Under the pieces are notes generated by a model. That model was given only the letters and a program-made list of their open reading frames with translations, made no database searches and had not been told where the DNA came from. Position numbers and translations under genes: made by a program. This document shows, piece by piece, positions 1 to 7,762 of a stretch of DNA of 48,230 nt. Each line of letters opens with the position of its first letter. Position 1 is the stretch's first letter. This DNA comes from Sporosarcina sp. P13. GTDB lineage: Bacteria; Bacillota; Bacilli; Bacillales_A; Planococcaceae. The stretch is from contig NZ_PDYM01000025.1 in assembly GCF_002743055.1 (NCBI RefSeq), positions 1 through 48,230 of the forward strand, written 5' to 3'.

Positions 1-49
1 TAGAAAAATATATCCATTACTATAATACGAAACGGATAAAGGCAAAATT

Positions 50-130
50 AAAAATGAGTCCGGTCCAATACCGAACTCATTTTGAGCAAGTTGCCTGATG
101 AAATAATCGTGTCTAACTTTAAGGGGTCAC
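50..130. repeat. Dispersed palindromic element, family A, degenerate copy
   Basis: A hairpin (AAAATGAGT and CGG pairing with CCG and ACTCATTTT, positions 51-83) is followed by a tail containing GTGTCTAACTTTAAGGGGTCAC. The same order, an A/T-flanked stem with agtc/gact arms and then GTGTCTAA, occurs at 47125-47220 in a better preserved copy. The hairpin could also terminate a gene lying left of the window. Assignment to the family is by eye. Confidence 0.45.
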
Positions 131-217
131 TTCAAACGCGTCCACCCAGAGCGCAAATCCCCCTGCACTATCCTACCCTTTAAACTGCACCGAATTTTGT
201 CAAATACTTTAAATTGA

Positions 218-246
218 TTGACAACTCCGCAGTTGCATGTGATAAT
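218..246 (+). promoter_or_regulatory. Sigma-A promoter of the mtn operon
   Basis: TTGACA (218-223) and GATAAT (241-246) are separated by 17 bp, a near-consensus vegetative promoter. It predicts transcription from about position 253, leaving a leader of roughly 150 nt before mtnK that contains an intrinsic terminator. Confidence 0.75.
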
Positions 247-348
247 TTCTACATGTTTGATAGGGATTTTCTGCATTCTTTTCATAAACAACTAGAGAAC
301 TCAGCATGGTGACTGGATTCAGCTTAGCGCTAGATAGACAATTGTTTG

Positions 349-383
349 TAAAAGACCCGTCCCTCAGTGGATTGGTCTTTTTT
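349..383 (+). terminator. Intrinsic terminator in the mtnK leader (possible attenuator)
   Basis: AAAAGACC (350-357) pairs with GGTCTTTT (374-381) and a U-run follows. The hairpin sits between the promoter and the mtnK ribosome binding site, where an attenuating riboswitch would place its terminator. In Bacillus the mtn genes are commonly controlled by an S-box (SAM-I) riboswitch, but I cannot find the S-box core in positions 253-350. The sensing element, if any, is unidentified. Confidence 0.6.
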
Positions 384-404
384 ATACTAGAGGAGGACGT
401 GTGG

Positions 405-1595
405 ATGGGCGTATTCGCAAATGAACAACTATACAATGCATATCGTTTTTTAGAGACTGAAGATATCATACAATATGTAAAAAACTTAGACCTCTTTCTT
501 GAGTCGGAGGAAATTGAAGTCATCGAAGTAAGCGACGGCAAGATAAATCACGTCTATCGCTTACGAAGTGGTGAGAAAACCGTAATTTTTAAACAAGCAG
601 TTCCCTACGCAAGAGTCGTCGGTGAATCGATGCCCCTTCCACTAGATCGTGTGCGGATTGAAGCGCAAGTGATGGAGCAGTATGCAAAAATTATTCCAGG
701 GTGCGTTCCTGAAGTTATACATTTAGACGAAGTAATGGCTGTGGTCGTTATGGAGGATATGTTGCCACTTGAAGTCGGTCGCACAGCACTTATTAACGGC
801 AGTGAATCGGCTAGTTTTGCGGCAGACGTCGGTGAAATGAGTGCCAAGACACTATTTTACACGTCGGACTTTTATTTGGAATCGCCAGTGAAAAAGAAAT
901 TGCAGGCGTCGCTCGCGAATCCTGACATGAGACAGTTAACGGAGGAATTAGTGTTTGATTGGCCGTATAGCAATCATGAAACGAATGTATTTGAAGAAGG
1001 TATGCGCAGTGAGGTGAAATTCCTGAGCCAAGATCAGCGTTTATTGCTTGAAGTAGCGCAGCTGAAACATACATTCATGACGAAATCGGACGCTCTCATT
1101 CATGGAGATTTACATAGTGGTGCCATTTTCGTTGGAGAGGATCGTACGGTCATTTTCGATACGGAATTTGCATTATTCGGCCCATTCGGTTTCGATCTCG
1201 GACAGTTCATTGCAAACCTATTCCTAAATGGGCTAGCCTTCCCAGCATACAAGGAAAAACGTTTTGAGCAAGCGAAAGAAACTTGGTATGCATTTGCGGA
1301 AACGTTCGCGCACCTTTGGCAGACCAAATCGAATGAACGCTACACGAAAGTGGACGGCTTCCATACCATTATTATGGAAGAAATCTTCGCTGATCTTATC
1401 GGCTATACGGGTTGTGAATTAGTGAGACGCGCCATCAGTATCGCGCAAATTCCTGATATGAATATCGAACAAGATGAAGGCTTGCGCATGGCGGCTAGAA
1501 AGAACGTCTTGGAACTTGGTAAGTATTTAATTATGGAACGCAAAAATATTCAATCATTGGAACAACTGAGTCACTGGTTCCAAGCAACTAAATAA
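405..1595 (+). CDS. mtnK: 5-methylthioribose kinase MtnK
   Basis: Phosphorylates 5-methylthioribose to its 1-phosphate with ATP in the methionine salvage pathway; cytosolic. The protein is about 396 residues, usual for the family, and has the aminoglycoside-phosphotransferase-type kinase fold: a catalytic HGDLH motif near residue 233 and a metal-binding VIFDTEFALFGP segment near residue 250. I start at ATG 405 because AGAGGAGG lies just upstream; an in-frame ATG at 306 is further upstream, but the 306-404 stretch contains the leader terminator. It is first in the operon mtnK-mtnW-mtnX-mtnD, 20 bp before mtnW. The isomerase gene mtnA, often adjacent, is not in the window. Confidence 0.93.
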   Translation: MGVFANEQLYNAYRFLETEDIIQYVKNLDLFLESEEIEVIEVSDGKINHVYRLRSGEKTVIFKQAVPYARVVGESMPLPLDRVRIEAQVMEQYAKIIPGCVPEVIHLDEVMAVVVMEDMLPLEVGRTALINGSESASFAADVGEMSAKTLFYTSDFYLESPVKKKLQASLANPDMRQLTEELVFDWPYSNHETNVFEEGMRSEVKFLSQDQRLLLEVAQLKHTFMTKSDALIHGDLHSGAIFVGEDRTVIFDTEFALFGPFGFDLGQFIANLFLNGLAFPAYKEKRFEQAKETWYAFAETFAHLWQTKSNERYTKVDGFHTIIMEEIFADLIGYTGCELVRRAISIAQIPDMNIEQDEGLRMAARKNVLELGKYLIMERKNIQSLEQLSHWFQATK

Positions 1596-1615
1596 ACACT
1601 AGAGGAGGCAGTTTA

Positions 1616-2809
1616 ATGGGCATTACAGCGACATATTTATTTCCCACACATCCTGATCAAGAAAAAATTGCAGAGCAACATGCGCTTGGGTTGACGATTG
1701 GTTCATGGACCGACATTCCCCATTTGGAGCAGGAGCAATTAAAGCATCATAAAGGTGAAGTAGTATCCGTTGTTAAAGGGGAAAAGAAGGACACGGTGAC
1801 GATTTTTTACCCGTCTGCAAACGTCTCTGCTGATCTACCTGCAATATTCACAACGGTTTACGGTAAATTATCGTTTTTCGAAGGCTATGAACTGATCGAT
1901 CTACAGTTTGACGATCAATTGCTCGCACAATTCCCTGGACCGCGTTTTGGTGTCAAAGGAATACGCGAACAATTAGGTGTTTATGATCGCCCGCTATTAA
2001 AAGCAATTTTCAAAGGAGTTATGGGACGTGACCTGTCCTTCTTCTCCGCTCAACTACAAGATTTACTTGCTGGCGGGATCGATTTAATTAAAGACGATGA
2101 AATTCTTTTTGAAAATGAATTAACTCCTTTTTATAAACGCGTAACGACAGCAAAAGATATCATCAATAATCACTATGAACAGACAGGCGCACGTGCACTG
2201 TACGCGGTAAACTTATCCGGCAGATCACATGAGTTGCATGAGAAAGCAGAGCGCGCATCAGAATTAGGCGCGAGTGCGTTATTATTCAACGTGCACGCTT
2301 ACGGACTAGATACACTTCAATCCCTACGCGAAAATAACAACATCGGCTTACCGATTCTAGCGCACTCTGCCTTATCAGGTGTACTAGCAGGTCAAGCAGG
2401 CGGTGGGTTCTCCTATCCCCTACTCGTTGGCAAATTAACGCGACTCGTCGGTGGTGACCTTTCATTATTCCCAAGCCCTTATGGCAATGTGGCAATTTCA
2501 AGGGAAGATGCGCTAGGTATTAATGAAAAGTTAGTAGAAAACAATGGCTTTGAACAAACTTTCGCAGTACCTTCTGCAGGTATTCATCCGGGTATGGTAC
2601 CACAGTTGCTTGAAGACTTCGGCGATAACTTAGTCATCAATGCAGGCGGCGGGATTTTCGGACATCCGGACGGTCCAACACCTGGCGCACAAGCTTTCCG
2701 TGCCGCAATCGAAGCAAGTGTCAATAAAATTTCTTTGCCTGAAGCAGCAAAAACATCCCTTCCTTTGCAACATGCATTAGACCAATGGGGCGTCGTTCAA
2801 GCAAAGTAA
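1616..2809 (+). CDS. mtnW: 2,3-diketo-5-methylthiopentyl-1-phosphate enolase MtnW (RuBisCO-like)
   Basis: Enolises 2,3-diketo-5-methylthiopentyl-1-phosphate in methionine salvage. It is a 397-residue RuBisCO-like protein. The segment GGIDLIKDDEILFENE (about residues 150-166) carries the Lys and Asp/Glu that in this family form the carbamylated-lysine magnesium site. The later VINAGGGIFGHPDGPTPGA segment matches the phosphate-binding region. GAGGAGG precedes ATG 1616. It lies between mtnK and mtnX, as expected. Confidence 0.93.
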   Translation: MGITATYLFPTHPDQEKIAEQHALGLTIGSWTDIPHLEQEQLKHHKGEVVSVVKGEKKDTVTIFYPSANVSADLPAIFTTVYGKLSFFEGYELIDLQFDDQLLAQFPGPRFGVKGIREQLGVYDRPLLKAIFKGVMGRDLSFFSAQLQDLLAGGIDLIKDDEILFENELTPFYKRVTTAKDIINNHYEQTGARALYAVNLSGRSHELHEKAERASELGASALLFNVHAYGLDTLQSLRENNNIGLPILAHSALSGVLAGQAGGGFSYPLLVGKLTRLVGGDLSLFPSPYGNVAISREDALGINEKLVENNGFEQTFAVPSAGIHPGMVPQLLEDFGDNLVINAGGGIFGHPDGPTPGAQAFRAAIEASVNKISLPEAAKTSLPLQHALDQWGVVQAK

Positions 2810-2824
2810 GATGGAGGCCTGACA

Positions 2825-3478
2825 ATGAGTAATGTAGTTGTATTTTGTGATTTTGATGGCACAATTACGAAAAAAGATAATATTATTAGCATTATGAACC
2901 AATTCGCATTGCCTGGTTGGGAGGAGCTTAAAGACGATATTTTAAGTCAAAAAATCTCCATTCAACAAGGCGTACGTCAACTGTTTTCATTAGTACCAAG
3001 TAATTTGAAAGAAGAAATCATCTCATTCGTATTGCAAGATGCCGAAATTCGTGAAGGATTTAGTGACTTCGTGCAATTTACAAGAGAGCAGAACATTCCA
3101 CTTTATATTGTTAGTGGCGGTATCGATTTCTTCGTTCATCCAGTATTAGATCCATATGGTCCATTCGATCATATTTATTGTAACGAGGCTACTTTTGACG
3201 AAGAACGTATCACGATTCATTATCCGCATGCGTGTGATGAATCGTGTACAAACCAAGGTTGCGGTTGCTGTAAACCATCTATTATGCGTAAACTTTCAGA
3301 CGAACAGCAGACACGCATCGTCATTGGGGATTCCGTGACAGACTTTGAAGCAGCTAAACTCGCGGATGTCGTCATTGCAAGAGACTTCTTAGCTGAAACT
3401 TGCGAGAAACTAGACATCCCCTACAAACGTTTTGAGACATTTACCGATTGCATTAACATTGTAAAAACACAATTATAA
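2825..3478 (+). CDS. mtnX: 2-hydroxy-3-keto-5-methylthiopentenyl-1-phosphate phosphatase MtnX
   Basis: Removes phosphate from the MtnW product to give the acireductone. It is a 217-residue HAD-superfamily phosphatase: motif I FCDFDGTIT at residues 8-16 with the nucleophilic and acid/base Asp pair, and motif IV VIGDSVTDFEAA near residue 166. A cysteine cluster (CDESCTNQGCGCC, about 138-150) is a typical insert in this family. It starts 15 bp after mtnW with GGAGG upstream. The next gene is mtnD; mtnB, which normally sits between them, is absent. Confidence 0.92.
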   Translation: MSNVVVFCDFDGTITKKDNIISIMNQFALPGWEELKDDILSQKISIQQGVRQLFSLVPSNLKEEIISFVLQDAEIREGFSDFVQFTREQNIPLYIVSGGIDFFVHPVLDPYGPFDHIYCNEATFDEERITIHYPHACDESCTNQGCGCCKPSIMRKLSDEQQTRIVIGDSVTDFEAAKLADVVIARDFLAETCEKLDIPYKRFETFTDCINIVKTQL

Positions 3479-3500
3479 TTAGATAGGAGCGAACAACTAG

Positions 3501-4013
3501 ATGGCTACAATTACAATTCAAGGAACAAACGAAGTGATTGAAGGACAAGAGCAAGTAGCTGATTTCCTTACACAACAAGAAGTCATTTACGAACATTGGG
3601 CAATCGATCAATTACCAGCACATCTACAAGAGAAGTTTGATTTAACGGATTCTGAAAAAGAAGAAATTCTTCAATCTTTCAAAAAAGAGATTGATGCGAT
3701 TTCCGAACGTCGTGGCTATCAGGCAGCAGACGTCATTTCATTGTCGAGTGATACACCAAACATCGAAGAAATGTTGAAGAACTTCGAGCGTGAACATCAT
3801 CATACAGACGATGAAGTTCGTTTTATCGTCAGTGGACACGGGGACTTTGTCATTCAAGGAAAAGACGAGCGCTTTTTTGAAGTACATTTAGATCCAGGTG
3901 ATTTAATTTCCGTGCCAGAAAATGTGCGCCATTACTTCACTTTGGCAGCCGATCGCCAAGTAGTAGCTGTACGAATTTTCGTGACACCTGAAGGATGGGT
4001 CGCTGTTTATTGA
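3501..4013 (+). CDS. mtnD: Acireductone dioxygenase MtnD
   Basis: Oxidises 1,2-dihydroxy-3-keto-5-methylthiopentene to 2-keto-4-methylthiobutyrate and formate (iron form), the last oxidative step of methionine salvage. It is a 170-residue cupin. The metal ligands are visible as EHHHTDDEVRF (about residues 96-106) and a later His in ENVRHYF near 142. TAGGAGC lies upstream of ATG 3501. It is last in the operon and is followed by a strong terminator. Confidence 0.93.
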   Translation: MATITIQGTNEVIEGQEQVADFLTQQEVIYEHWAIDQLPAHLQEKFDLTDSEKEEILQSFKKEIDAISERRGYQAADVISLSSDTPNIEEMLKNFEREHHHTDDEVRFIVSGHGDFVIQGKDERFFEVHLDPGDLISVPENVRHYFTLAADRQVVAVRIFVTPEGWVAVY

Positions 4014-4023
4014 TTGAGGAACA

Positions 4024-4070
4024 GACGTCTTGAAAGTTAATTTATTAACTTTTAAGGCGTTTTTTTAATT
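4024..4070 (+). terminator. Intrinsic terminator after mtnD
   Basis: GTCTTGAAAGTTAA pairs with TTAACTTTTAAGGC around a short loop and a run of seven T follows. It ends the mtn operon. Confidence 0.85.
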
Positions 4071-4100
4071 TATTTGATATAGCTTGTTTTGGAGGCTCTT

Positions 4101-4270
4101 TCTATGAGCGCGGGGACACACTCTATGAGCGCGGGGACACACTCTATGAGCGCGAAGACACTCTCTATGAGCGCGAAGACTCACTCTATGAGCGCGAGAA
4201 CACTTTCTATGAGCGCGGGGACTCTCCCTATGAGCGCGGGAACACCTATCCCCATAAGCGCAACAACTCT
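4101..4270. repeat. 21-bp tandem repeat (TCTATGAGCGCGGGGACAC-type unit)
   Basis: Seven units have ATGAGCGCG starting at 4104, 4125, 4146, 4167, 4188, 4209 and 4230, exactly 21 bp apart; a decayed unit (ATAAGCGC) follows at 4254. Units differ mainly at GGGGAC, GAAGAC or GAGAAC and at the last two bases. Read in frame they would give a 7-residue repeat, S-M-S-A-(G/K/R)-T-(H/L). GGAGG at 4091-4095 lies 8 bp before the first ATG, so a short repetitive protein of about 81 residues (4104-4349) is formally possible. The tail after the repeat has no recognisable protein character, and I favour a non-coding repeat. Confidence 0.85.
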
Positions 4271-4417
4271 CCCATCAAATCTCCACACAATATACACAAA
4301 CACTACCCCATCTTCATTCCTCTTTATAGAATATTCCCGCCATACATAGTATAATCTCACAGTAGAATGAACTAAAAATAACGTATTGATGAAACACTAC
4401 AAAATTGGAGATTAATT

Positions 4418-5464
4418 ATGAGAAAATGTCTTTCATGTCAGGAAATGAATTCTGAGAAACAAGAGCTTTGTACGAATTGCGGAACATCACTATCGTTACG
4501 CCGTGCACATACGAAAAAATCATTCATTCAAAAAACGCCACTTTATCAAATTGTATTAGCAATCGTGTTAGTTGTGGCGGCATTTGGATATATTGTTATG
4601 CAAAGTGAATATGGTAAAGAGGCGGTGGCTGAACAATTCGTTACGGCACTCATTGAACAAGATACTTCTACATTACATGAGCTGATTGTGCCGAAAGATA
4701 GCCGCATCACAATAGATAAAGACAGCTTACAAGCACTTCTAACTCTTATCGAGAAAAATCCCTCACTTGTTCAGACGATCGAAAATTCCTTAAAGGAACA
4801 GAGTGATGGCATGTTCACGATGAGGGCCTTTGGAAAACGACTCGGCTTGTTTCCTCGCTACACTATTAACCCAACAGGCTATATAGTCGAAGTCGAGTCG
4901 CCAGGAAATGAGACCGTTCTCTCTACTGCTAATTCTGAAATTGGGTATATTAAAAATGAAGGCGAAGTTGCCGAGTTCGGACCATTTTTAGCAGGAATCT
5001 ATTCAATCAAAATGACGACAATGATTCATGAGGAGACTGTTTCAGAAGAAATACAAGCCAATGTATTTGGTACCGACCAAACAATCAATCTTACTTTTGC
5101 TTCTATTAATGAAATTGCGCAAACGACCAAAAATCTTCACATACAAGAAACTGCTGTGATAAATAAAGTCGTTGCTGAAAAGGAAATAGAGAAAGATCCT
5201 ACAACTACTATCTATAATGATTACTTCATTCTCCCTAAAAGCGCGGATATGTATTTGAAAGCCTCCGATCTAAAAGGCCTGTCAAAAAGCGACTTGCGAC
5301 TTGCACGTAACGAAATCTACGCACGCTACGGCTATGTGTTCAAATCAAAAGAATTACAATCCTATTTTGGTTCACAAACGTGGTATTCACCGAACGAATC
5401 TTATAATGGCTCGTTGACTGAATGGGAAAAGTACAATGTGGATCTCATTCAATCAAAAGAATAA
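4418..5464 (+). CDS. Zinc-ribbon membrane protein with C-terminal YARHG domain (TcaA-like layout)
   Basis: A 348-residue membrane protein. Residues 4-21 form a zinc ribbon (C4, C7, C18, C21). One transmembrane helix lies at about 43-61. A long extracytoplasmic part follows, and the last 60 residues match the YARHG domain (LRLARNEIYARYGYVF). A cytosolic ribbon, one helix and an outer repeat/NTF2-like region is the layout of TcaA/YvbJ-type proteins, linked in other species to the cell envelope. Its substrate is unknown. It converges with the TPR gene across a shared terminator. Family layout is clear; function is inference. Confidence 0.75.
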   Translation: MRKCLSCQEMNSEKQELCTNCGTSLSLRRAHTKKSFIQKTPLYQIVLAIVLVVAAFGYIVMQSEYGKEAVAEQFVTALIEQDTSTLHELIVPKDSRITIDKDSLQALLTLIEKNPSLVQTIENSLKEQSDGMFTMRAFGKRLGLFPRYTINPTGYIVEVESPGNETVLSTANSEIGYIKNEGEVAEFGPFLAGIYSIKMTTMIHEETVSEEIQANVFGTDQTINLTFASINEIAQTTKNLHIQETAVINKVVAEKEIEKDPTTTIYNDYFILPKSADMYLKASDLKGLSKSDLRLARNEIYARYGYVFKSKELQSYFGSQTWYSPNESYNGSLTEWEKYNVDLIQSKE

Positions 5465-5466
5465 AC

Positions 5467-5512
5467 AAAGAGACGTCGCAGAAAGTACACCTGCTCTTGC
5501 GACGTCTCTCTT
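5467..5512. terminator. Bidirectional intrinsic terminator
   Basis: AGAGACGTCGCA pairs with TGCGACGTCTCT between the two convergent genes. T-rich sequence flanks one side and A-rich sequence the other, so it can serve both strands. Confidence 0.8.
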
Positions 5513-5515
5513 CTA

Positions 5516-6700
5516 TTACTCCACATCCTTCAGCAGCTTGAGCTTCGAAGCCGCCTCATGATTCACCCAGTCAATTTCCGTTTTCTTAGAAAGTTCCTCT
5601 AAAATAGCAATAGCTTCCACGCGCCTATTTAGCTTTAACAACGCACTGCTTTCCTGCAAACGAATTGCTTCACGATACGGAGATTCCATGTAATCGTCGC
5701 TCTCTTCTGTCTGAAACTGTTCTACTGTACGAAGTGCTTGCTCGTAAGCATCTTCCTTCATATAGCTTGCAGTCAGAAAATAGGCAGCATCGTCTGAAAA
5801 ATACTCACTTTCTAATGAACGTACTGCTTGTTCAAAAGATTTAATCGCCCTTGAATAATTCCCATTACGATAGTCTTTCAATCCATCTTCATAATGCCCT
5901 TCAGCAACTTCAGACGAGACAAACAATGTTTTCTCATCATCAGCTAATTCTTGCGGTCGCGCTTGTTCAACAGTAGCTAATTTAGTGTCCTCGGGTTCTG
6001 CAATAACCACGCTTGCCACTTCAGCCGGCGGATCAGGTGATGAATCCACTGCCTCTTTGTCACTTAACAACAAATACCCTGACAAGCCGAGCGTACTAAT
6101 AATCGCAGCACACATAGCCACAATTCGCATATTCGGCTTGCGCTGTTTTACCGATAACTCTTGCTCCTCAATTAGGCTTGGCGATGTTTTTGCCGAATGC
6201 ACACGCTTAATCACACGATCCTCCATCGCATGGATCGGTAAGTCCAATATAAAGCGTGCCAATAAATCTGGGCGGTGGTGCGCAAGTAATAGCGTGTTCA
6301 TTCGATATACTTCAAGTGATATAGGTAAATCTGCGACCCTATGTAACGCGTCATTCAAGATGTAAAGCGCGTTTTCAGAATCCCCTTTACGAATTTCAGC
6401 ATACGCTGCATTATATTCGCCAATCAAAAACGTATACGAAGACCAGTTCCTTTCAATCTCTTTCTCTAACAACTCCGCTTGCGCTCGCAAATCGCCTTGA
6501 ATCTCCTCTAGATAGTGACGCGCGATATGTAAACGACCGACTTTAGTTTCAAGCAATGCCTTCTGCCAAAGTATCTGCTGCCGGTTGCCACTGACGGCCT
6601 CAAGGGAATCTAAAGTGGCAAGCGCTTTCAAATATTGTTTCTGTCTAATGTGTCGTTGGGTCTGCTTGACGAGCTCCTCTATTTGAATAGTCGAGTTCAT
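5516..6700 (-). CDS. Membrane-anchored TPR protein of unknown function
   Basis: A 394-residue protein with N-terminal TPR-like helices (QKQYLKALATLDSLEAV; ENALYILNDAL), one transmembrane helix at about 192-211 and a C-terminal TPR region that includes YEDGLKDYRNGNYSRAIKSF and YFLTASYMKEDAYEQALRTV. TPRs on both sides of the membrane suggest a scaffold. It lies 45 bp downstream of the GrpE-like gene on the same strand and is probably co-transcribed, which hints at a link to an Hsp70-type chaperone. No enzyme motif is visible. Confidence 0.65.
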   Translation of the reverse strand: MNSTIQIEELVKQTQRHIRQKQYLKALATLDSLEAVSGNRQQILWQKALLETKVGRLHIARHYLEEIQGDLRAQAELLEKEIERNWSSYTFLIGEYNAAYAEIRKGDSENALYILNDALHRVADLPISLEVYRMNTLLLAHHRPDLLARFILDLPIHAMEDRVIKRVHSAKTSPSLIEEQELSVKQRKPNMRIVAMCAAIISTLGLSGYLLLSDKEAVDSSPDPPAEVASVVIAEPEDTKLATVEQARPQELADDEKTLFVSSEVAEGHYEDGLKDYRNGNYSRAIKSFEQAVRSLESEYFSDDAAYFLTASYMKEDAYEQALRTVEQFQTEESDDYMESPYREAIRLQESSALLKLNRRVEAIAILEELSKKTEIDWVNHEAASKLKLLKDVE

Positions 6701-6745
6701 GATGCAACCACCTCTTCATCTCTATGCATCGCCATAAAATCCCCC

Positions 6746-7342
6746 TTACGAAACCGTCTTTACTAAAGCATCTTGAATAACTTTCCCCGTTCCTTCAAAC
6801 GAAAATGCTCTTCGGTACACGAACCCCACTTGGTACGTCTGTAAACCTTCCGCAGCCTCTTCAATAGGAATCGTCCCCAACAACTCCATAAACTCCTCGT
6901 CCACATATTGGCCGTAGACATCCACTTCATGAATCCCCATCTCGCGCAACAGTGCTAGCGCATGAGAAACGACCGATTGTACTTGTCGAAGCGTTTCGGC
7001 GTCACTTTCCTCAAGCGTCATACGTAACTGATCCACTAAATTAAACATCTCAACCGCTCGTTTGGCCATATCTACTTGTCCTACTGCACCATCCATTTTC
7101 AACCGCGTGATTTCTTCTTTTACTGAGGTTGCTATCAAATCGGATTCAAGTAGCTCTTCAAGCGTCTCAATACGCGTATGAGCAACCAACTCTGTTTGTG
7201 TAAGTTCCTGTACTTCAGATGTTTCAACAACATCACTCGTGAATTCTTCCAATGAAATGGTTTCCAACTTCATTAATTCTCTATCCAGAAGTCTATGCAA
7301 CCCTCTTGGTTTATTACTATTCGGACTCTCTACGTTACTCAT
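6746..7342 (-). CDS. GrpE-like nucleotide exchange factor homologue
   Basis: About 198 residues. The C-terminal half follows the GrpE head pattern: a helix ending LREMGIHEVDVYGQYVD, then a beta segment with YQVGFVYRRAFSFEG and a terminal VIQDALVKTV, matching the GrpE order 'G-(V/I)-x-x-(I/V)-x-x-x-G-x-x-(F/V)-D ... GY/GF ... R-x-(L/F) ... A-x-V-x-V'. The N-terminal half is helical, as in the GrpE dimer stalk. I choose ATG 7342 because GAGGGA precedes it; a longer reading from TTG 7432 lacks a ribosome binding site. It is not the housekeeping grpE, since dnaK and dnaJ are absent. The TPR gene is immediately downstream. Its Hsp70 partner is not in the window. Confidence 0.55.
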   Translation of the reverse strand: MSNVESPNSNKPRGLHRLLDRELMKLETISLEEFTSDVVETSEVQELTQTELVAHTRIETLEELLESDLIATSVKEEITRLKMDGAVGQVDMAKRAVEMFNLVDQLRMTLEESDAETLRQVQSVVSHALALLREMGIHEVDVYGQYVDEEFMELLGTIPIEEAAEGLQTYQVGFVYRRAFSFEGTGKVIQDALVKTVS

Positions 7343-7514
7343 CAAATCCCTCGTTTCATGAAGCGTTTTTCGCTCTATTTTGTCATGCGTCCGTAGCCTA
7401 TCCACGTTCGACACGTTTCGATAATTTTCCAATTATTCGGTTTATTATACTGATAAGATAGCATTAATTAAGGTAGAAGACAACATAGCTAGGAAAATTA
7501 TTAGTAGAGCGAAG

Positions 7515-7605
7515 GAGCTTCAAGAAAAAAGCCCTCCAATCGTTATTCACGATCAGAAGACTGTTCTCTACTATTTTCTATCAGGTACGCTATCTATAAA
7601 CGATC
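7515..7605. repeat. Dispersed palindromic element, family A
   Basis: AAAAAAGCCCTCCAATCG followed by TTATTCACGATCAGAAGACT gives an ATCG/CGAT inner stem with the recurring agaagact arm, matching the copies near 34060, 40735, 41205 and 47130. It is intergenic, between the GrpE-like gene and a reading-frame remnant. Confidence 0.5.
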
Positions 7606-7757
7606 TGTGTATCAAATGGTGTTGCGTTTAACCGAAAGGCATAACCGATTTCCAGTTGTTTTGAAGTAAGGTCTGCAATATTTTCAGAAGTTGCATTCGG
7701 ACGAAATCCACCTTTCGGCAACAAACCATTGTTCTTATTGACTATATTTCGATACGC
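7590..7757 (-). pseudogene. Reading-frame remnant downstream of the surface-protein frame
   Basis: About 55 minus-strand codons are open up to a TAG at 7590-7592, including GGFRPNATSENIAD and then EIGYAFRLNATPFDT, with no start codon or ribosome binding site. It begins just after the TAA of the large frame ending at 7763, in another phase. It could be that protein's C-terminus after a frameshift, or a fragment of another gene. Not recognised. Confidence 0.35.
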
Positions 7758-7762
7758 ATGGA

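Noticed and set aside
253..350. S-box (SAM-I) riboswitch before mtnK
   Set aside because: Expected from the family, but the conserved S-box core sequences are not visible; only the terminator is supported.
4101..4270. Possible CRISPR array from regularly spaced repeats
   Set aside because: The 21-bp units are contiguous; there are no unique spacers and no cas genes.
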